Assembly (NCBI RefSeq): GCF_000701705.1
Contig: NZ_JNJP01000051.1
Coordinates: 1-28,002 of the forward strand
DNA: 28,002 nt
Direction of reading: 5' to 3'
Source of the DNA: Bilophila wadsworthia ATCC 49260
GTDB lineage: Bacteria > Desulfobacterota > Desulfovibrionia > Desulfovibrionales > Desulfovibrionaceae
Notes under the pieces: generated by a model
Database searches by the model: none
What the model was told of the DNA's origin: nothing
The model's input: the letters and a program-made list of their open reading frames with translations, nothing else
Shown: positions 23,543 through 28,002 of the stretch, in pieces
How the letters are laid out: every line of letters begins with the position of its first letter
How positions within the stretch are numbered: position 1 is the first letter of the stretch
Program-made: the position numbers and the translations under genes

Positions 23543-23624
23543 ATGAAAGTCTTTGCAGAGGGTGGGGGAGGGCCGCTTGTCCCCTTCATGGGGATTCTTC
23601 AGAAAGCCCCTCCCGCCCCCTCTC
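23543..23624 (-). repeat. Gene-end palindrome, copy 6, with inserted mini-hairpin and conserved box
   Basis: In gene orientation (minus strand) it starts 9 nt after the HD stop. A purine-rich arm leads to core GCTTTCT-GA-AGA, then a 17-nt mini-hairpin ATCCCCATGAAGGGGAC, then the remaining pyrimidine-rich arm. It ends with GCAAAGACTTTCAT (23556-23543), directly after the hairpin. Same layout as copy 5, in opposite orientation. Confidence 0.7.
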
Positions 23625-23632
23625 CTTTTTTC

Positions 23633-24907
23633 TTAATCAAAATCCGCAATGATCGTCCCGAGCGACAACGGGCCAAGGGAGCGATGGCGGAAATCGCCCC
23701 TGATCCGGGCAATGGCCTCATGCAGGTTGGGGGAGGAGATCCCGGTGCGGACGGAAGAGTGCGCCTCGATGAACGCGGCAAGGTTGTCGCAAACCTTGAG
23801 CAGCGTCCCATCCTTGGGATCGAGTCCGTCTTCATTGCCGTTGGCGTGGAGGGCGTCGAACGAGCCGAGGCAGCGCACTTGCCCCGAGCTGTCCCGGATG
23901 GTTTCGTCGAACTCTGACGTCACACCCTCACCGACGAGGCCGAGATAGTAGCGGAGGCGTTCCACCAGCCGGTCGTGCCCCCCGGCGGAGAGGGGGCCGA
24001 AGACACGCCGCTCCAGCTCTTGCAGTTCGTAGGCGCGCAGAAGGCTTGGGAGCTGGTTTACGGAGCGTTTGACCGGGGTGATGATGTCCCGCGTAAGCAG
24101 TTCCGGCAGATCGTGGAACAGTCCGGCGAAGAAGTTGTTGACCCGGCGCGCGGGGCAGGCTCCGAGGGAGAGGCTGAAGAAATACGCGTAGCCCGCAACG
24201 AGGAACATGTGCCCGAGCACGGAGGTTTCCGGCACGCGGGGCGTGTCGGCCCAGCGGATCTGGAAACGGAGCTGGCCGCACAGCTTGGCGAAACGCCCCA
24301 AGGCCGTGGGCGAATCGCTGAAAAAGGCGTGCCCCTGTATGAGTTCGTTCACGCCGCACAGATCGGTCAGACTGTCGAGACGCTCGGTGAAGGATTCGGC
24401 AATGGACTGGTTTTCCTCGTCAAACGTGTTGAATGGCTTGATGACGTTGTATTCCCACCCCGAAGCGTAGTGGTGGGCCGCCGTGAGAATGCGATCCGGG
24501 AGGCTCGTCCGATCCCGGTTCCTGTGGTAGGCGGAAAGGCGCTCCCAGAAACCTTCGTCCGGCGCGCCGAGCACGGGGCGAAGCTCTTTGAGGACCCATT
24601 CCGTCAGTTCTTTGTAATCTTTCTCGTTTTCACAGATACGGTAAAATACGGGGGGCTTGATGTCGGTTGTGACCAGACGGTACAGATAATCAAAAAGCCC
24701 TCTTTCTATAACTTCCTGTTGCAATTTAAGTTGATCTGAGGCAGAATAACCACCGCTGTTCAGGAGCGTGAGCATCCAGGCGACAATCATTTTATGCGCC
24801 TGCTTGTCTATTTCGTAGAGTTCCACGGGACGCAGTTTGTCGTTCCAGCGGCGCATGTACGAACCGGAAAACATAAGCTGTAAAAGGCTTTTTCGGATTG
24901 CGGACAT
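23633..24907 (-). CDS. HD-domain phosphohydrolase with long N-terminal region
   Basis: 424 aa. The HD part (about residues 220-400) has His233 (VLGHMFLVAG), His265-Asp266 (GLFHDLPELLTRDIITPVK) and a late Asp in KVCDNLAAFIEA. The HDLPE-x4-DI-TPVK string resembles YfbR/HD_3-type nucleotidases. The first 200 residues, containing a further HH pair (TAAHHYASG, 145-146) and many aromatic residues, match nothing I recognise. A GGGAG box precedes the ATG at 24907. It appears monocistronic. Substrate is unknown; 5'-nucleotide hydrolysis is plausible from the HD class only. Confidence 0.85.
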   Translation of the reverse strand: MSAIRKSLLQLMFSGSYMRRWNDKLRPVELYEIDKQAHKMIVAWMLTLLNSGGYSASDQLKLQQEVIERGLFDYLYRLVTTDIKPPVFYRICENEKDYKELTEWVLKELRPVLGAPDEGFWERLSAYHRNRDRTSLPDRILTAAHHYASGWEYNVIKPFNTFDEENQSIAESFTERLDSLTDLCGVNELIQGHAFFSDSPTALGRFAKLCGQLRFQIRWADTPRVPETSVLGHMFLVAGYAYFFSLSLGACPARRVNNFFAGLFHDLPELLTRDIITPVKRSVNQLPSLLRAYELQELERRVFGPLSAGGHDRLVERLRYYLGLVGEGVTSEFDETIRDSSGQVRCLGSFDALHANGNEDGLDPKDGTLLKVCDNLAAFIEAHSSVRTGISSPNLHEAIARIRGDFRHRSLGPLSLGTIIADFD

Positions 24908-25140
24908 CGGCTTCTCCCTTGTGATCCGTTACTCGCATGGTTGTGGCTGCCCCGCGTTGTGTTTTGCTCCGAACAATGTCCGGATTTCCTTTCTCCCTTT
25001 CCTCACAAAGGGCGGCAGGGGCAGACGCCGGGCGGTTCCAGGGCGTTTTATCAAAAGCGCCATGTTATGAGAATCGATGCTAGGGCGTCCCCGGCAACGG
25101 TTCTGTTCTGCCGAGCGCAGAAGGAAAACGGTTTTGTCGC
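24908..25140. other. Intergenic region between the HD gene and rplM
   Basis: Divergent spacer upstream of both genes. It should contain the HD-gene promoter on the minus strand, but no convincing hexamers were identified. No gene seen. Confidence 0.4.
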
Positions 25141-25169
25141 TTGACAAGCCTGCTCTGGCATTTTATACA
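25141..25169 (+). promoter_or_regulatory. Strong sigma70-type promoter of rplM-rpsI
   Basis: Perfect TTGACA (25141-25146), 17 nt, TATACA (25164-25169), the best promoter match in the window; about 30 nt of leader would precede the ATG. Confidence 0.8.
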
Positions 25170-25207
25170 TTTCGTTCTACAAGTTTTAGCAGAGGAGACG
25201 CTTCAGC

Positions 25208-25642
25208 ATGAAGACGTTTAGCCCCACTCCGGAGCATATCGACCACCAGTGGTTTGTAGTGGATGCGGACAATCAGGTTCTCGGCCGTCTGGCCGCCCAA
25301 ATTGCCCATCGCCTCCGCGGCAAGCACAAGCCCGAATTTGCTCCTCACATGGACAATGGCGACGTTATCGTCGTTGTCAACTGCGAAAAGATCAAGGTCA
25401 CCGGCGCCAAGCTGGAAAAGAAAAAGTATTACCATCATTCCGGCTATGTGGGCGGTCTGCGTGAAATTACGCTCGACAAGCTCCTTGCTGAGAAGCCTGC
25501 CGACGTGCTGATGCACGCCGTCCGTGGTATGCTTCCCAAGAATCGTCTGGGTCGTGCCATGCTGAAGAAGCTCAAGGTGTATGCTGGCCCCACGCATCCG
25601 CATACTGCCCAGGGCCCGAAGCCTCTGTCCTTCCCGTACTAA
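25208..25642 (+). CDS. rplM: 50S ribosomal protein L13
   Basis: 144 aa, full length. It has the typical L13 strings HQWFVVDADNQVLGRLAAQIA and RGMLPKNRLGRAMLKKLKVY. It is an early-assembly protein of the large subunit. GAGGAG lies ahead of the ATG. It forms the usual two-gene operon with rpsI, which starts 18 nt downstream. Confidence 0.99.
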   Translation: MKTFSPTPEHIDHQWFVVDADNQVLGRLAAQIAHRLRGKHKPEFAPHMDNGDVIVVVNCEKIKVTGAKLEKKKYYHHSGYVGGLREITLDKLLAEKPADVLMHAVRGMLPKNRLGRAMLKKLKVYAGPTHPHTAQGPKPLSFPY

Positions 25643-25660
25643 CGAGGCCAGGAGTCAATC

Positions 25661-26050
25661 ATGTCTGAGTTTGATTACGGCACGGGCCGTCGCAAGAACG
25701 CTACTGCTCGTACCCGTCTCTATGCCGGCAACGGCGCTATCGAAGTCAACGGTCGTAAAGTGGAAGATTACTTCCCCCGCAAGACCCTTCAGATGATCAT
25801 CCGCCAGCCTCTGGTCCTTACCAAGCTCGTGGACAAGTTCGACGTGAAGGTCAACGTCTGCGGCGGCGGCGTGACCGGTCAGGCTGAAGCCGTTCGTCAC
25901 GGGATTTCCCGTGCCCTGCTGAGCGCCGACCCGTCCCTGCGCGGCGTCCTGAAGCGTGCAGGGTTCCTGACCCGCGACGCCCGTAAGAAGGAACGCAAAA
26001 AGTACGGTCAGCGCGCCGCTCGTGCTCGCTACCAGTATTCGAAGCGTTAA
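25661..26050 (+). CDS. rpsI: 30S ribosomal protein S9
   Basis: 129 aa. It starts with the GTGRRKNATARTRL motif and ends in the conserved YQYSKR tail that reaches the decoding site. Ribosome-binding site CCAGGAG. Second gene of the rplM-rpsI operon, closed by a terminator 30 nt later. Confidence 0.99.
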   Translation: MSEFDYGTGRRKNATARTRLYAGNGAIEVNGRKVEDYFPRKTLQMIIRQPLVLTKLVDKFDVKVNVCGGGVTGQAEAVRHGISRALLSADPSLRGVLKRAGFLTRDARKKERKKYGQRAARARYQYSKR

Positions 26051-26077
26051 GCCGCGAGGCCCGTTTCAGATTTGTTC

Positions 26078-26102
26078 AGGCCGGGGGAAACCCCGGCCTT
26101 TT
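26078..26102 (+). terminator. Intrinsic terminator of rplM-rpsI
   Basis: AGGCCGGGG, loop GAAA, CCCCGGCCT followed by TTT: a compact 9-bp stem with a tetraloop. Confidence 0.9.
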
Positions 26103-26217
26103 GGCGTTTATATCCGCTTGCGTCCGCTGGCTGCTGTGGGAAGGGCTTCGTTTTATTATTCGCTGAAATTACTTTGTTTTTTTATCTTTTTCCGTGCCCG
26201 TCCTTTACGATAACGTC

Positions 26218-26246
26218 TTGTGAAAACGCCGGGCTTCGGGTAAACT
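26218..26246 (+). promoter_or_regulatory. Candidate promoter of the RNase J gene
   Basis: TTGTGA, 17 nt, TAAACT, with 30 nt to the start codon. The TTGTGA has no matching TCACA half. Confidence 0.45.
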
Positions 26247-26276
26247 TCCGACAATAACCTACGAACAGAGAGCATA

Positions 26277-27932
26277 ATGACGGATACTTTTTTGACGATT
26301 ACTCCCCTGGGGGGATTGGGTGAAATAGGCATGAACTGCCAGATGTGGAACACGTCCGAAGGGTGTGTTCTTGTCGACTGCGGGATCATGTTTCCTGATG
26401 ACCAGCAACTTGGCGTGGATGTGGTCATTCCGCCGCTGGAGCCCATCTTGGCTCAGCGCGGGCGGCTGCTCGGCGTGGTGCTTACGCACGGGCACGAAGA
26501 CCACATCGGAGCGGTTCCGTGGCTGGTTTCTTTTATCAAGGGCCTGAAAGTCTATGGCTCCCCCATGACGCTGGCGCTCGTGGAGCACAAGCTCCGTGAA
26601 CGCGGCCTCCTCGACCGGGCCGAACTCATTACCGTGACCCCCGAACACGAGTTGGCGCTCGGCGGCTTGCGTTTCCATTTCATTCCGGTGAGCCATTCCA
26701 TCCCGCAGGGATACGCCCTTGCGGTGGATACGCCAGTGGGAAAAGTCGTGCATACGGGCGACTTCAAGATCGATGAATTTCCTTCTGACGGTGTCGGCAC
26801 GGATTTGCCCGCCCTGCGGAGTTTCGCGGGCGCTGACGGCGTCCGGCTGTTGCTTTCCGACTCAACCAATGCCGAGAGCGAAGGGCACACCCAGTCAGAG
26901 AAAGTGGTGCGCGAGACGTTCCACGAGATTTTTTCGGAAGCGAAAGGCCGTATTGTCATCACGCTTTTTTCCAGCCATATCGAGCGCATCCAGATGGTGT
27001 TCGACATGGCCCGCGAATTCGACCGCGCCGTTGTGGTCAGCGGCCGCAGCCTCGTGAACAATATTGAGCGCGGCCGGGATCTTGGCTTCATGCGTATGCC
27101 GCCCGAGCTGTTTACGGACCAGACCATCCCCGATGTTTCCCCTGAGCGCATGGTGGTCATCGCCACAGGTTCTCAGGGAGAGCCCCTGTCCGCGCTTTCC
27201 CGCATTGCGTCCGGCGAGCACCGTCAGCTTTCCATCATGGAAGGCGACACGGTGATCATGTCTTCCCGCGTCATTCCGGGCAATGCGCGCGCCGTCAACC
27301 GGCTGATCAACCAGATGTACCGCATGGGGGCCGATGTCTGCCACGACGGGACGCGCCCCGTGCACGTTTCCGGCCATGGTCGGCGCGACGAGCTCCGCAC
27401 CATGCTCGACGCCGTACGCCCCAAATTTTTCGTGCCGATTCACGGCGAGTACCGCCATCTGATCCAGCACCGCGATTTGGCCCGTGATTGGGGCATTGCG
27501 CCCGAGCGCACGTTCATCCTCGACGATGGCGAGCCGTTGACCCTGCTGCCTGATACCATTCGGCTTGAGGAGAAGATCCCCGCCGATTCCATTCTTGTGG
27601 ACGGCAAGGGCGTGGGCGATGTGGGCAATCTCGTTCTGCGCGAGCGTCAGCTTCTCGGCGGCGACGGCGTTGTCGTCGTTGTACTGGTGCTTGACGAGGA
27701 GACCGGCGAGGTCATCCACGGCCCGGACATGATTTCCAAGGGCTTTGTGTTTGAGCAGCAGTTCAGCCATCTGCTTGAGGATGCCAAGTGTCTTGTCCTC
27801 GACCATCTCGAAACTTCTCCGCGGCTCGGCATCCCGCGCCTTGGCGATCGCATCCGTTCCTCCCTGCGGAGCTTCTTCCGCAAGGTCGTAGGACGCGATC
27901 CGGTTGTGGTTCCGGTCATTACGGAAGTTTAG
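26277..27932 (+). CDS. rnj: Ribonuclease J
   Basis: 551-aa metallo-beta-lactamase/beta-CASP ribonuclease with 5'-3' exo- and endonucleolytic activity in mRNA decay and rRNA maturation. The zinc motif HGHEDH (His71, 73, Asp75, His76) is followed by PVSHSIP and HTGDFKID. The beta-CASP part contains the SDSTN string, FSSHIERIQ, the ATGSQGEP motif and HVSGHGRRDEL with the late metal histidine region FVPIHGEYRHL. The C-terminal domain is complete. The ATG at 26277 follows a weak GAGAG box and the N terminus is family-typical. It is a single gene with its own promoter and a gene-end palindrome. Confidence 0.98.
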   Translation: MTDTFLTITPLGGLGEIGMNCQMWNTSEGCVLVDCGIMFPDDQQLGVDVVIPPLEPILAQRGRLLGVVLTHGHEDHIGAVPWLVSFIKGLKVYGSPMTLALVEHKLRERGLLDRAELITVTPEHELALGGLRFHFIPVSHSIPQGYALAVDTPVGKVVHTGDFKIDEFPSDGVGTDLPALRSFAGADGVRLLLSDSTNAESEGHTQSEKVVRETFHEIFSEAKGRIVITLFSSHIERIQMVFDMAREFDRAVVVSGRSLVNNIERGRDLGFMRMPPELFTDQTIPDVSPERMVVIATGSQGEPLSALSRIASGEHRQLSIMEGDTVIMSSRVIPGNARAVNRLINQMYRMGADVCHDGTRPVHVSGHGRRDELRTMLDAVRPKFFVPIHGEYRHLIQHRDLARDWGIAPERTFILDDGEPLTLLPDTIRLEEKIPADSILVDGKGVGDVGNLVLRERQLLGGDGVVVVVLVLDEETGEVIHGPDMISKGFVFEQQFSHLLEDAKCLVLDHLETSPRLGIPRLGDRIRSSLRSFFRKVVGRDPVVVPVITEV

Positions 27933-27942
27933 GGGAAAAAGA

Positions 27943-27998
27943 TTGGGGAAGGGGAGGAGAAACTTTTCTTCAGAAAAGTTTCTCCTCCCCTTCCCCAA
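27943..27998 (+). repeat. Gene-end palindrome, copy 7 (after RNase J)
   Basis: A perfect 27-bp stem (27943-27969 with 27972-27998) and a 2-nt TC loop, the best copy in the window; tip CTTTTCT-TC-AGAAAAG. It starts 10 nt after the stop codon. The following box would lie beyond the window edge. Confidence 0.88.
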
Positions 27999-28002
27999 AC
28001 CC

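Noticed and set aside
1..28002. CRISPR array, insertion sequence, prophage or toxin-antitoxin genes
   Set aside because: Looked for regularly spaced repeats, transposase or integrase motifs and small paired genes; none were seen. The only dispersed repeats are the gene-end palindromes.

Overview
The window is G+C-rich bacterial chromosome, densely coded on both strands. The gene set suggests a strictly anaerobic, lactate-using deltaproteobacterium of the Desulfovibrionaceae type (Desulfovibrio/Bilophila-like). The indicators are a class I hybrid-cluster protein (Hcp) next to a Crp/Fnr regulator, a large L-lactate permease, a PSP1-domain gene directly before a methionyl-tRNA synthetase that carries a fused C-terminal tRNA-binding domain, and RNase J. 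The genus assignment is inference.

Layout. 1-4.0 kb (minus strand): polA and a TtuA/TtcA-type tRNA-thiolation enzyme. 4.0-9.4 kb (plus): hcp behind a Crp-like palindrome, then a Crp/Fnr regulator, a soluble PAS/hybrid histidine kinase and a small lipoprotein, which together look like a nitrosative-stress locus. 9.4-13.5 kb: tRNA-Met(CAU), a multi-pass membrane protein, an AcuB-like CBS/ACT protein, an HxlR regulator with a cysteine hydrolase, and a small HD hydrolase. 13.6-16.9 kb (plus): PSP1 gene and metG. 17.2-18.9 kb (minus): L-lactate permease. 18.9-19.24 kb: an AT-rich intergenic island. 19.2-21.5 kb: a glycosyltransferase-like protein and an MFS transporter. 21.6-23.1 kb: a TetR regulator coupled to uppP, with a readable promoter and palindromes. 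23.6-24.9 kb (minus): a larger HD-domain protein. 25.1-27.9 kb (plus): rplM-rpsI behind a strong sigma70-type promoter, then RNase J.

The most distinctive feature is not a gene. Seven long, near-perfect palindromes, each with a purine-rich 5' arm and a pyrimidine-rich 3' arm, sit directly behind the stop codons of seven genes (polA, the tRNA-thiolation gene, the PSP1 gene, the lactate permease, uppP, the HD gene, RNase J). All have a TTTCT-NN-AGAAA-like tip. In all five copies whose flank lies inside the window, the palindrome is followed, reading in gene orientation, by a short C-rich stretch and a second conserved box close to CAAAGRCTTT. Two neighbouring copies also carry the same kind of extra 17-nt mini-hairpin at the same place. 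This looks like a composite, orientation-specific gene-end element rather than independent terminators.

Functionally most of the window is housekeeping (replication/repair, tRNA modification and charging, ribosome, RNA decay, undecaprenyl-phosphate recycling). The accessory interest lies in the hcp-regulator-kinase-lipoprotein block, the HxlR and TetR units, and the glycosyltransferase/MFS pair next to the AT-rich island.
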